A stretch of DNA of 64,000 nt from Paraburkholderia adhaesiva (GTDB lineage Bacteria; Pseudomonadota; Gammaproteobacteria; Burkholderiales; Burkholderiaceae). Below the pieces are notes generated by a model. It ran no database searches. It was not told the origin of the DNA and saw nothing but the letters and a program-made list of their open reading frames with translations. This document shows positions 26,813-34,593 of this stretch, piece by piece. Position 1 is the stretch's first letter. Every line of letters begins with the position of its first letter. The position numbers and the translations under genes are program-made. Location of the stretch: the NCBI RefSeq assembly GCF_021390575.1, contig NZ_JAJEJQ010000002.1:372001-436000 (forward strand). Direction: 5' to 3'.

Positions 26813-27007
26813 ATGGTGCGGTACCGGCATTACAAGGGTGGCATCTACGAACTGGTCTGCGAGGCGACACTCGAAGCGGATCCGTCGGTCACCATGATCG
26901 TGTACCGCGCCTCAAACGGCACGATCTGGACGCGGCCTGCTGCGGTGTTCTTCGAACTCGTCGAACACGAAGGTGCGCTGGTCCCGCGGTTTGCGCCCGT
27001 CAACTGA
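26813..27007 (+). CDS. DUF1653 family protein
   Basis: A complete 64-residue member of DUF1653. It starts YRHYKGGIYELVCEATLEAD and carries the family motif MIVYRASNGTIWTRPAAVFFE. These are small all-beta proteins of unknown function found widely in bacteria, some of them fused to nucleotide-handling domains. It is followed 33 bp later by a YqaE-type membrane peptide gene on the same strand, and the two could share a transcript. Confidence 0.9.
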   Translation: MVRYRHYKGGIYELVCEATLEADPSVTMIVYRASNGTIWTRPAAVFFELVEHEGALVPRFAPVN

Positions 27008-27040
27008 ATCCTGAAACCCTGCCTGTGAGGCTCTGAGGCC

Positions 27041-27235
27041 ATGCGTCTCCTGATTGCGATTCTTCTCCCCTGGTTGCTCTTTTTCACGATTGGACGTCCG
27101 CTGGCGGGAATCATCTGTCTGATTCTGCAGATCACGCTGATCGGCTGGATTCCGGCCGCCATCTGGGCCGTCTATTCGCTCAGCCAGTTTCATACCGACC
27201 GCAAGATCGACCAGGCGCTGGGCAAGCGTCCGTGA
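27041..27235 (+). CDS. YqaE/Pmp3 family membrane peptide
   Basis: A 64-residue hydrophobic protein with two transmembrane helices: LIAILLPWLLFFTIGRP, then IICLILQITLIGWIPAAIWAVY. The order helix-GRP-helix-GWIPA is diagnostic for the Pmp3/YqaE family (UPF0057), small membrane proteins linked to salt and membrane stress in bacteria, fungi and plants. It has a short charged tail. Confidence 0.92.
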   Translation: MRLLIAILLPWLLFFTIGRPLAGIICLILQITLIGWIPAAIWAVYSLSQFHTDRKIDQALGKRP

Positions 27236-27341
27236 GTGACGGGGTCGGAACATTGCCGTTACGCGCGTAACAAAGAAATGTAATTTGGCACGAACTTAAT
27301 TACACCTCTGCTTTCTTACAAATGGAAAGGAGAGGTGTGCA

Positions 27342-27692
27342 ATGCCGAGGAACATTTTTATCGCAGGCGCGGTTGCGCTGCTGGCCGGGTGCGTGGCGGT
27401 CCCGGCGTACGACTCCGGTTATGGTTACGGGTATGAACAGCCGTACTCGACCGGCTACTACGGCTACGGGCCGGCCTACGTACCCGCATACGGGGCCGTG
27501 AACATCGGTATCTGGGGCGGCGGAAGGGAGTATGACCATCGCGGTGGCGAATGGCATGGCGGCCCGCGTGGGCCGGGCGGTCATGGACCCGTTGCCCAGG
27601 GTGGTCACGGCGGGGGCGGGGGCGGCCGCGGCCCTGGAGGTCACGGCGGCGGAGGTCACGGCGGCCCCGGTGGTCCCGGCGGTGACCGGTAG
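27342..27692 (+). CDS. Lipoprotein with Gly/His-rich tail
   Basis: A 116-residue lipoprotein: signal peptide with lipobox LLAGC (Cys17), a Tyr-rich middle (GYGYGYEQPY, then TGYYGYGPAY), and a C-terminal 50-residue tail made almost only of Gly, His, Pro and Arg. The His spacing (GGHGGG, GGHGGPGG) could bind metal ions such as Ni, Cu or Zn. Upstream, AGGAGAGG precedes the ATG by several bases. Tails of this type are low complexity and may vary in length. No neighbour suggests a specific role. Confidence 0.8.
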   Translation: MPRNIFIAGAVALLAGCVAVPAYDSGYGYGYEQPYSTGYYGYGPAYVPAYGAVNIGIWGGGREYDHRGGEWHGGPRGPGGHGPVAQGGHGGGGGGRGPGGHGGGGHGGPGGPGGDR

Positions 27693-27756
27693 TGATCGAT
27701 AGTGACCGGCACTGACCGGATGAAATCGCTCTGAGCGAATCCAGAAGCTGGAAACA

Positions 27757-27791
27757 ATCAGGCCCGCTCCTCTCTCGAGGGCGGGCCTGAT
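27757..27791. terminator. Long-stem terminator between convergent genes
   Basis: An 11-bp stem, ATCAGGCCCGC with GCGGGCCTGAT, has a 13-base loop and lies between the Gly/His lipoprotein and the minus-strand DUF4148 gene. T-rich bases follow on both strands (TGTGTTTA; TTGTTTCC), so it may serve both. Confidence 0.75.
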
Positions 27792-27836
27792 GTGTTTATC
27801 GAACCCGTCAGCCGTTCAGGGCTGCGGCAAACTGAA

Positions 27837-28100
27837 TCACTGGCTGGATTGCGACGTTCCGGTCGTCGACGGGCCGTACGCTTGTGCATCCTTCTGCGCG
27901 TGGATTTTTGCCTCCGCGGCCTGAATGTTTTCGGGATAGTGCATCCAGTCGGCTGGATCGTACCCGGCGGCGCGTAGTTGTACGAGTTCTTCGCGCACCT
28001 GAGCACGCGTCAGCGGTTGCTGCTGCTGTTGCTGGGCGAACGAAACGGCCGGGGCGGCGAGGACAGCGGCGACCGCGACGGCCTTGAGAAACGATTTCAC
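27837..28100 (-). CDS. DUF4148 family secreted protein (copy 1)
   Basis: An 87-residue exported protein. The GTG at 28098-28100 is used because GGAGGT lies just upstream and the signal peptide (KSFLKAVAVAAVLAAPAVSFA) then starts at residue 2. A Gln run (QQQQQQ) follows, then the family motif LTRAQVREELVQLRAAGYDP and the Trp-containing YPENIQAAEAK. DUF4148 proteins are small periplasmic helical proteins, abundant in Burkholderia and of unknown function. It is divergent from the second DUF4148 gene at 28454. Confidence 0.88.
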   Translation of the reverse strand: MKSFLKAVAVAAVLAAPAVSFAQQQQQQPLTRAQVREELVQLRAAGYDPADWMHYPENIQAAEAKIHAQKDAQAYGPSTTGTSQSSQ

Positions 28101-28209
28101 GACGTTACCTCCAATATCTCTTGTGAGGGCGGCAACGCGTTGCACTGCCCGTCCATACAATTTAGGTGCTTGCAGGATCAGGGTAAATACGCAAATTGCA
28201 AACTTAATG

Positions 28210-28224
28210 TTGTCGTTGCGACAA
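28210..28224. promoter_or_regulatory. Inverted repeat between two divergent DUF4148 genes
   Basis: TTGTCG-TTG-CGACAA is a perfect dyad in an AT-rich 353-bp gap between divergent DUF4148 genes. It is a plausible operator shared by both, but the regulator is unknown. Confidence 0.35.
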
Positions 28225-28453
28225 TAGTCGCTGTTCCTGTTGTTCCAACGAATTTTTGCGCGAAGTGCTTAAGTGGCGAGGTAAACCCGGCCGGTGCGGC
28301 GTTATTGTGGGTGCTTCGATTATTGCAAATCATGCAACTCGAATTCACCGATAAAGGTATATATCCGGGTCGGGTGCTTACCTAGAATCCAGTCACTTGC
28401 TGCGAGCACCATTACCGCAGCAGGCAACACAAAAAGACCAGGAGGTTGCAATC

Positions 28454-28750
28454 ATGAAATCGCTTGTTCAAGCCGTTGTCGTCGCTGTTGCCTTCGCGGC
28501 GCCAGTTGCTGTCTTCGCCCAGTCCGCCGATCAAGGCCTGACCCGCGAGCAGGTGCGCGCACAGCTCGTCGAATTCCAGCAGATGAGCCGCAACCAGGTC
28601 GCAGGTAGTGACGCCGCTGTCGGCGCGCCGGCCGCTCAGGGCGACACTTCATACGGCGGCGTGAGTGGCTCGTCGTGGATGGCGGGTCATGGATTTGTTC
28701 CCGAAGCGGCCCGCAGGGGCCCACAGGCTGTGTATTTCGGCGGCGCGTAA
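28454..28750 (+). CDS. DUF4148-like secreted protein (copy 2)
   Basis: A 98-residue exported protein with a signal peptide (MKSLVQAVVVAVAFAAPVAVFA), then QGLTREQVRAQLVEFQQM, the DUF4148 core. The second half is divergent (GVSGSSWMAGHGFVPEAARR) and lacks the usual YPENIQ motif, resembling short Burkholderia relatives. The ATG at 28454 has GGAGG eleven bases upstream. It is divergent from copy 1, with an AT-rich shared promoter region, and a strong terminator follows. Confidence 0.85.
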   Translation: MKSLVQAVVVAVAFAAPVAVFAQSADQGLTREQVRAQLVEFQQMSRNQVAGSDAAVGAPAAQGDTSYGGVSGSSWMAGHGFVPEAARRGPQAVYFGGA

Positions 28751-28791
28751 GCGAGGCCGGGACGTTCGCGTCCGCAGACTGCTTTTCAGGG

Positions 28792-28822
28792 AAAGCCCGC
28801 GGCGAATGTCGCGGGCTTTTTC
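28792..28822 (+). terminator. Rho-independent terminator after DUF4148 copy 2
   Basis: A 10-bp stem, AAAGCCCGCG with CGCGGGCTTT, has an 8-base loop and is followed by further T. It separates this gene from the convergent ferredoxin gene. Confidence 0.9.
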
Positions 28823-28855
28823 ATTTGCCGGATTGTATCGGTATCCCGATGATCG

Positions 28856-29164
28856 TTACGACGATGCCGCCTCGGGCACGTCGAGTACGAGATCGGTCTG
28901 CGCGATCGCCACGCACGTCAGCACGTAGCCTTCTGCCTTCTCCTCACGGCTTAGCCCCGGCCATTCGATCGTGAAGCGCACTTTGCCACTCACGACACGG
29001 CAGATGCACGTCCGGCACGTTCCGTTGCGGCACAGGCGCGGCAGGTGGATGCCAGCGAACCCGGCCGCCTCCAGCAACGTGAGTTCCGGCGGCGCCTCGA
29101 ACGTGACGCCGAGCGGCTCGACGCGCACGCGCGGCACCGTACTTTCCAGCTTGTCCGCACTCAC
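28856..29164 (-). CDS. Plant-type [2Fe-2S] ferredoxin
   Basis: A 102-residue ferredoxin. The cluster ligands are Cys45, Cys50, Cys53 (C-x4-C-x2-C in CRNGTCRTC) and Cys84 (VLTC), the classical plant-type spacing. The segment LTLLEAAGFAGIHLPRLC is also typical. The GTG start at 29162-29164 overlaps the stop of the upstream ferritin/iron-exporter gene by four bases (GTGA), so the two proteins are translated from one message. It could supply electrons to release iron from, or reduce, the ferritin-like domain of its partner. That is inference from the coupling. An extra Cys55 follows Cys53 closely. Confidence 0.9.
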   Translation of the reverse strand: MSADKLESTVPRVRVEPLGVTFEAPPELTLLEAAGFAGIHLPRLCRNGTCRTCICRVVSGKVRFTIEWPGLSREEKAEGYVLTCVAIAQTDLVLDVPEAASS

Positions 29165-30291
29165 GAAATCGATACTCCCAGCAACCGGCCCGCGCCCGCG
29201 GTGAACCCTGCCGCAACGAGCCCGATTGCGATCTGCCGGAACGCGGAAAACGCGGCGCTGCGTCCGTTGAAGAGCGACGTGAACACGCCGACGGTCGCAA
29301 GTCCGATCGCGCTCAGCACGACCGACTGCACGATCGCCGTCGTGCCGTGCGCCCAGAGGAACGGCGCAGTGGGAAACGCCGCGCCGAGCGCAAACAGACA
29401 GAACGACACCGCCGCCGCCGACCACGGGTTGCCGCCCAGTTCCTTCGGATCGATGCCGAGTTCCTCGCGCGCGAGGGTGTCGAGTGCATGATCGCGGTCC
29501 CGCATGATCTGCGCGGCGACACGCCGCGACTCCTCGACGTCGAGGCCCTTCGCCTGATAGATCAGCGCGAGTTCGTGGCGTTCGGCATCCGGTGTGTGCT
29601 CGATTTCGTCGGCCTCCTTGGCGAGCTGCGTGCGCGCGAGTTCGCGCGCATTGGTGACCGAAAGCCATTCGCCGAGCGCCATCGAACAGGCGCCCGCCAC
29701 GAGTCCCGCGAGACCGGTGAGCAGGATCGCGCGGTTGGCGCTGCCCGCGCCCGCGACGCCCATGATGAGACAGAAGTTCGAGACAAGGCCGTCATTCGCG
29801 CCGAGCACCGCTGCCCGCAGGTCGTTGCCCGAGGTCGCGCCCTTGTGCCACGACTCGGCGGCGGCGATCTGCTCGCCTTTCGAGCGGCCGCTCTCGGCCC
29901 TGCTCGCGACGATCGACTGCACGATTGCCGCGTGCTGCTGCTCTTGCGCAGAGAGCGCTTCGGCACCCGGTTCGTGCGCGTAGCGGTCACGGTCGGCGAA
30001 TTCGGCTGCCGCGACGGTTGGCAGTACGATCGACGGGCCGAAAAAGCGCGTGAGCGTCTGCAGCAGTCGGGTTTTCGCGCTGCGTCGATGCCGTCCTGGC
30101 TCGATGCCGTTCGCCACGAGCTTGTCGTGCCAGACGCGCGCATGCTCGCGCTCGGATGCCGCGAGTTCGGCGAAGATCGTACGGCGGTTTGCGTCCTGCT
30201 CGGCCGTGGCGAGCGTGTCGTAGACGGCAGCGCTGTCGAGTTCGTCGGCGAGGTTGCGCCGGAAGCGTTTGAGTTCCTGGGCAGAGGCCAT
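29161..30291 (-). CDS. mbfA: Ferritin-like/VIT1 iron exporter, MbfA-like
   Basis: A 376-residue protein fusing a rubrerythrin-like domain to a VIT1/CCC1 membrane domain. The ferritin-type iron ligands appear as Glu17 (ADELDSAAVY), the ExxH at Glu47/His50 (ASEREHARVW) and a second ExxH in AQEQQHAAIV near residue 120. The membrane half starts with the CCC1 motif AAVLGANDGLVSNFCLIMGVAGA (given in two parts: AAVLGANDGLVSNF and CLIMGVAGA), followed by SMALGEWLSV and three C-terminal helices. Known MbfA proteins export iron and protect against iron and peroxide stress in alphaproteobacteria. The downstream ferredoxin overlaps its stop codon. No Irr or Fur box was identified with confidence. Confidence 0.88.
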   Translation of the reverse strand: MASAQELKRFRRNLADELDSAAVYDTLATAEQDANRRTIFAELAASEREHARVWHDKLVANGIEPGRHRRSAKTRLLQTLTRFFGPSIVLPTVAAAEFADRDRYAHEPGAEALSAQEQQHAAIVQSIVASRAESGRSKGEQIAAAESWHKGATSGNDLRAAVLGANDGLVSNFCLIMGVAGAGSANRAILLTGLAGLVAGACSMALGEWLSVTNARELARTQLAKEADEIEHTPDAERHELALIYQAKGLDVEESRRVAAQIMRDRDHALDTLAREELGIDPKELGGNPWSAAAVSFCLFALGAAFPTAPFLWAHGTTAIVQSVVLSAIGLATVGVFTSLFNGRSAAFSAFRQIAIGLVAAGFTAGAGRLLGVSIS

Positions 30292-30769
30292 GGGGCACGA
30301 GATGAATAGAACTGTGCAAGCTTAACCTGGCGTGCCGCGCAAGCGCTTGCGACTCACAAGCGCTAGCGCCAGCGCCGGGATCGTCGGTCAACGAGGTGTC
30401 GTGTGCGTGGCCTTGTTCGTGTGCTGTGGTCACGACACTGAAGCTGCAGCAGCGCCGACCAGATTTGCAGGCGGGCAGGGCGTCAGGTTGCGTCCGTCTG
30501 CGGTTGTTCTGAGCGGATTGAGCGCGCGGTGACGGTATATCGCGCGCAGGTTTCTCGTTGCGCCGCAGCGTGGCGCGGTATTGACGTGCGCGGATTTGCG
30601 CGTCGCTTCCCGATCGCGGATTGGCGGCCAGCTCTAGACCGCATGGCACGCTGCAGATTCCGCTTGCGTTCGTCCGCGCCAGTGCCAGGATGGTAACGAG
30701 GGCGCAACGCGTCTCGCGCCCCGGCAGCGGCCGACGGACCGCGGCCGGCTCCGTTTTGCGGAGTACATC
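30292..30769. other. Intergenic, nothing recognised
   Basis: No gene-like frame was seen. It should carry the promoters of the minus-strand mbfA-like gene and of the small membrane protein at 30770. Confidence 0.4.
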
Positions 30770-30982
30770 ATGGTGCAAAGCGAATTCAGGATCTTCGTGG
30801 CGACGCTCGCCACTTTCGTCTCGCTGTTCGGCCTGGCGGTCGTGATTCACGGACTGTTCTTCGACTTGAGCAACGTCGTGCTCTACGGCGTGGCTACGAT
30901 CGGGGCTGGCGTCGTTGCGTTCGTGGTGATGCTGACCCTGCATCCCCACGATGTCGAGCAGCACTGGCATCGCGAAACGTAA
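30770..30982 (+). CDS. Small two-helix membrane protein
   Basis: A 70-residue protein with two hydrophobic segments (FVATLATFVSLFGLAVVIHG and VVLYGVATIGAGVVAFVVML) and a short His-rich tail (HPHDVEQHWHRE). GGAG lies six bases before the ATG, so the start is good. The tail has four His in 14 residues and could touch metal or simply be cytoplasmic. No family recognised. Confidence 0.7.
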   Translation: MVQSEFRIFVATLATFVSLFGLAVVIHGLFFDLSNVVLYGVATIGAGVVAFVVMLTLHPHDVEQHWHRET

Positions 30983-31268
30983 CGCGCTGCCCACGTTTTG
31001 CGGCAGCGCAGCAGTCGCGCGCGCGGACGGGGATAGTCTGTGCGCACGCAACCGGTGCATGCCAGAAATGGTGCCGGACGTGTGTTTTCGCGCATGCGGC
31101 TACGTCGACCTTGCGGCCTGCCAGAAGTCGTCTAAAGTGAATCCAATCAATCGCCGCAAACGTGTCACGTAGTACATCAATGGACGGCGGCTGATGAGAA
31201 TTCCGCGCGTGCGCCGGGGAGGGGCAACGGTAGCGCGGCCCGCTCACCCTCAACCGAAGGCCATCCCC

Positions 31269-31562
31269 ATGCAGATCATTTTTCCGAACGAAGTTCCCGA
31301 ATATTCGGGGGGCGAATTGACCCTCGCATTTCCGGCGATGGTCGATGGGAAGAGGGTGGAATGCACGATTACCGCTGAGGCGCTGGAAGATCACTTCGGC
31401 GCGGCATCGCCGCGCGCTGAAGACATGCTCCACGCGTTCGACAGCCATCGCGAGCGGATCGAAGCCGTCGCGCGTCGGCTGCTGTCGGATACGCGTGCGC
31501 AGTGCCTTGTGCTGCGTAGCGGCTATGTCCGCTTCGCGCAGGCCCACGGCGCCGCTTCCTGA
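31269..31562 (+). CDS. DUF1488 family protein
   Basis: A 97-residue protein that matches DUF1488: IIFPNEVPEYSGGELTLAFP at the start, VECTITAEALEDHFGA in the middle, and IEAVARRLL near the end. The start at 31269 is chosen over an upstream in-frame codon because the extra residues are not conserved in style. Function is unknown. In other genomes DUF1488 proteins are small cytoplasmic proteins with no settled role. A terminator follows. Confidence 0.85.
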   Translation: MQIIFPNEVPEYSGGELTLAFPAMVDGKRVECTITAEALEDHFGAASPRAEDMLHAFDSHRERIEAVARRLLSDTRAQCLVLRSGYVRFAQAHGAAS

Positions 31563-31607
31563 GTGCTGGCACCCGCGTGCCGGGCGCGTTACCTGTGTCG
31601 TTCGTGG

Positions 31608-31636
31608 AAGCCGGGCCTCATGCCCGGCTTCGCGTT
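31608..31636. terminator. Terminator between convergent DUF1488 and cytochrome b genes
   Basis: A 9-bp stem, AAGCCGGGC with GCCCGGCTT, encloses the loop CTCAT, and a short T run follows (CGCGTTTT). It lies eight bases before the end of the minus-strand cytochrome gene. Confidence 0.8.
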
Positions 31637-31643
31637 TTCACGC

Positions 31644-32177
31644 TCAGATCATGCGACGCAGCGTGTTGTCGCGCAGCACGAAGTGGTGCGCGATCGCTGC
31701 CAGCGCGTGCAACCCCACCACCCAGTAAAAGACATTGCCGATCAGTTCGTGCGCGTCCTTGAAGATCTGGCGCGCGATCGGATCGGCGCCGATCAGCGTG
31801 ATCTGCAGGTCGATGCCCTGGAGCACGACGGGCCGACCCCCCGCGTTGATCATCAGAATGCCGAGCAGCGGCTGCACGAAGATGAACAAATAAAGCATGA
31901 GATGCACGAGCCGCGAGAGGAACGCGAACAGGCGGTTCGAATCGATTTCGGCGGGTGCGCCATCCCATAGCCGCCACAGGAGGCGCAAGGTGGCGAGCGA
32001 GAGCACGAGCGAGCCCGCCCAGAAGTGCACGTTGCTCCAGAACACACGGCTGTCCGAGCCTTTCGGACCGCGCACTTCGATCGAGAGCCAGGCGAGCGCA
32101 ACGAGCAGAAAAATGAGCCAGTGAAAGAATTTCGCGGGCTTCGAATAGTGGTCGGCGGTGGCGGCGTAGGTGGCCAA
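31644..32177 (-). CDS. Cytochrome b561 family protein
   Basis: A 177-residue inner-membrane di-haem cytochrome of the bacterial b561 (CybB) type, with four transmembrane helices. Candidate haem ligands are His19 (KFFHWLIF), His51 (NVHFWAG), His143 (DAHELIGN) and His157 (GLHALAAIAHHF). Such proteins move electrons from quinol, and some act as superoxide:quinone oxidoreductases. No cytochrome c or dehydrogenase gene is adjacent, so it is likely a stand-alone cytochrome. Confidence 0.9.
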   Translation of the reverse strand: MATYAATADHYSKPAKFFHWLIFLLVALAWLSIEVRGPKGSDSRVFWSNVHFWAGSLVLSLATLRLLWRLWDGAPAEIDSNRLFAFLSRLVHLMLYLFIFVQPLLGILMINAGGRPVVLQGIDLQITLIGADPIARQIFKDAHELIGNVFYWVVGLHALAAIAHHFVLRDNTLRRMI

Positions 32178-32447
32178 GGGAACTCCTGTAATCGGTAACG
32201 TATTGCGGGCAACCCCATATGATAAGGACGGTGAGCTGCGGCGTGGGTTCGGACGTTGACTGATTTTGACGCGGCGCGGTATTGATGCACGTCAATCGCT
32301 CTTGTAGTGCATCCAGCGAGCGTGTTTGGGCGGCGTTGCGTGAAGTGTGCCACGACCGGGAAGCGATGCGACGCGCTAATGAGCCGTGGTTTGTGTGAGG
32401 CGAAGTCGCGGGAAGGGTGCGGCGGGCGCGCAGCGACCGGGAAGACA

Positions 32448-32470
32448 GCGGGCGGCGCAAGGCCGCCCGC
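32448..32470 (-). terminator. GC-rich hairpin downstream of the purine permease
   Basis: A perfect 9-bp stem, GCGGGCGGC with GCCGCCCGC, has the loop GCAAG and starts seven bases after the permease stop. It has no T run, so it is a weak or Rho-assisted terminator at best. Confidence 0.5.
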
Positions 32471-32477
32471 TCAGCGC

Positions 32478-33779
32478 TTATTCGGCGCCCAGATAGAAAT
32501 AGCGGAACAGGAACAACGCCGCGACGATCCACACGATCAGCTTCACCTGGCGTACGCGGCCGGTCAGCAGCTTCAGTCCGGCGTATGAGATGAAGCCGAA
32601 CGCCACGCCGTTCGCGATCGAATACGTGAACGGCATCGCGAGCGCGGTGAGCATGGCGGGCACGGCCTCGGTGGCGTCGTCCCAGTCGATGCCGGCGATC
32701 TCGCGCATCATCAGGCACGACACATAGAGCAGCGCGGGCGCTGTAGCGTAGCCGGGCACGACGCCCGCGAGCGGCGCGACGAACAGGCACGCGAGGAACA
32801 GCACGGCCACGGTCAGCGCGGTGACGCCCGTACGGCCGCCCGCCTGCACGCCCGAAGCACTTTCGATATACGCCGTGGTCGATGACGTGCCGAGCACCGA
32901 ACCCACGAGGATCGCGGTGCTGTCCGCGAGCAGCGCGCGGTTCAGGCGGTGCATCTTGCCGTGCACGAGCAGGCCCGCGCGATTCGCGACGCCCATCAGC
33001 GTGCCGGTGGCGTCGAACAGTTCAACGAGGAAAAACACGAGGATCACGTGCAGGATCCCTTTCGAGAGCGCGGCGCGGATGTCGAGCTGCATGAAGGTCG
33101 GCGCGAGCGATGGCGGCGCGGCGAACACGCCGTGAAATTCGTTGCCGCCAAAGAAGAACGAGAGGACCGTGACGCCCACGATGCCGATCAGAATCGCGCC
33201 GCGCACGCGCAGGGCGTCGAGCGTGACGATCGCGAAGAACCCGATGATCGCGAGAATCGTGTGCGGATCGTGCAGGTTGCCGAGCGCGACGAGCGTGGCC
33301 GGGTTGCCGGTGATCACACCGGCGCTCTTGAGCGAAATGATCGCGAGGAAGAGGCCGATACCGGCCGTGATCGAGACGCGGATCGAATGCGGAATGCCGT
33401 TGATGATCGCTTCGCGCACGCGCAGCAGCGTCACGACGAGGAACAGACACCCCGAGACGAACACGGCGCCGAGCGCCGCTTGCCAGGTAAAGCCCATTCC
33501 TTTGACGACGGTGTACGCGAAAAAGGCGTTCAGGCCCATGCCCGGCGCGAGTGCGATCGGGTAGTTTGCGTAGAGACCCATGACGATCGACGCGAGCGCG
33601 GCGACGAGACAGGTGGCGACGAACACCGCGTCCTTCGACATGCCGGCATCGGCGAGGATGGCCGGGTTGACGAAGATGATGTAGGCCATCGTGAGGAATG
33701 TCGTGAAACCGGCGAGCAGTTCGGTGCGCAGGTTGGTTCCTGCTTCTTCGAAGCCGAAATAGCGTTGGATCGCGTCCAT
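32478..33779 (-). CDS. NCS2 family purine permease (guanine/hypoxanthine type)
   Basis: A 433-residue inner-membrane transporter with about 12-14 helices, of the AzgA-like NCS2 branch. It opens RYFGFEEAGTNLRTELLAGF. The family landmarks are FTTFLTMAYIIFVNP, PGMGLNAFFAYTVV, GIPHSIRVSITAGIGLFLAI, DATGTLMGVANRAGL and SSTTAYIESASGVQAGGRTG. This branch imports guanine, hypoxanthine or adenine with protons. It stands alone, and I saw no purine riboswitch in the 356 bp upstream. Confidence 0.93.
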   Translation of the reverse strand: MDAIQRYFGFEEAGTNLRTELLAGFTTFLTMAYIIFVNPAILADAGMSKDAVFVATCLVAALASIVMGLYANYPIALAPGMGLNAFFAYTVVKGMGFTWQAALGAVFVSGCLFLVVTLLRVREAIINGIPHSIRVSITAGIGLFLAIISLKSAGVITGNPATLVALGNLHDPHTILAIIGFFAIVTLDALRVRGAILIGIVGVTVLSFFFGGNEFHGVFAAPPSLAPTFMQLDIRAALSKGILHVILVFFLVELFDATGTLMGVANRAGLLVHGKMHRLNRALLADSTAILVGSVLGTSSTTAYIESASGVQAGGRTGVTALTVAVLFLACLFVAPLAGVVPGYATAPALLYVSCLMMREIAGIDWDDATEAVPAMLTALAMPFTYSIANGVAFGFISYAGLKLLTGRVRQVKLIVWIVAALFLFRYFYLGAE

Positions 33780-34135
33780 GAGGATCGGGCCCTTGGGTAT
33801 CGAGCGAAATGTTTCGTTGGGGGGATCGACGGCGTCGCAGAGAACGCAAACGCGCAGCGTCCGCAGTGTCTGCAGCGTCGCTTACGGCGCGATTGTAATC
33901 AGGCCAGCGCGCAGACGTGCGCGAAGGTGGCAGCGGCCGTGGAGCAGGTGCACCAGCGCGGACGGGCTGAGGAGTCCGCCTTGGTGCCGCTCGCAGGTGT
34001 CGAAAGGGGTGCGCGTCCACATTGCGTGCGCAGCAATGCGTCCGCAAGGGGCGAGTATTTCAGGATGTGTCGGCGCGAAGCGGGAACTCCGTGCCGGCGA
34101 CAACAGGCCCGGCGTTCAGGGCCGGCGCGTGAGCG
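33780..34135. other. Intergenic between permease and DUF4148 gene
   Basis: It contains the permease promoter and, at 34106-34123, a small GGCCC/GGGCC hairpin just after the DUF4148 stop that could end that transcript. No gene recognised. Confidence 0.4.
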
Positions 34136-34414
34136 TTACTGCGATTGCGCCGGCTGCTGGCTCATGCCTGCGGCGGCGCGTTCCGCGCGCCGCTGCGCCA
34201 CGATGACGCTGGCACGCTGTGCGTTTTCCGGGTACTCGATGTAGTTGAGCGGATCGAAGCCGGCCTCGAACCAGTCGATCATGTCGGCGCGGACCTGCGC
34301 ACGTGTGAGGGGACCTTGCGGGTTGTACGTCTGGCCTTGCGCCAGCGCCGAAGCCGAGGTGACCGAGCAAGCCGCCACGAGCGAGGCGACTGCGATACGA
34401 GAGAACGTGGTCAT
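34136..34414 (-). CDS. DUF4148 family secreted protein (copy 3)
   Basis: A 92-residue exported protein with a signal peptide (MTTFSRIAVASLVAACSVTSASALA). The DUF4148 core follows: LTRAQVRADMIDWFEAGFDP, then NYIEYPENAQRASVIVAQRR. AAAGG lies nine bases before the ATG. Only this copy and copy 1 keep both halves of the motif. Role unknown. It is transcribed toward the purine permease but separated from it by 356 bp. Confidence 0.88.
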   Translation of the reverse strand: MTTFSRIAVASLVAACSVTSASALAQGQTYNPQGPLTRAQVRADMIDWFEAGFDPLNYIEYPENAQRASVIVAQRRAERAAAGMSQQPAQSQ

Positions 34415-34593
34415 GGTAATGCCTTTCGCGCCAGGGATTACCCGAAGAAGTATAGGTGCTATATCGATAAATTGAAGGCACGCCGATACAACCGGAGACG
34501 GTAGCCGCTATTGCCGCTGTGGCGTCGTTTCACAGCGAGCGTCCGCGACCTGTCGCGCCGTGGGCTGTGCGCTGCGCTTCACGAACGCCCGGG

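Noticed and set aside
28856..29668. A longer 270-residue reading of the ferredoxin gene
   Set aside because: The first 168 residues lie in the wrong frame over the iron exporter gene. The GTG at 29164 overlaps the exporter stop and starts the real ferredoxin.
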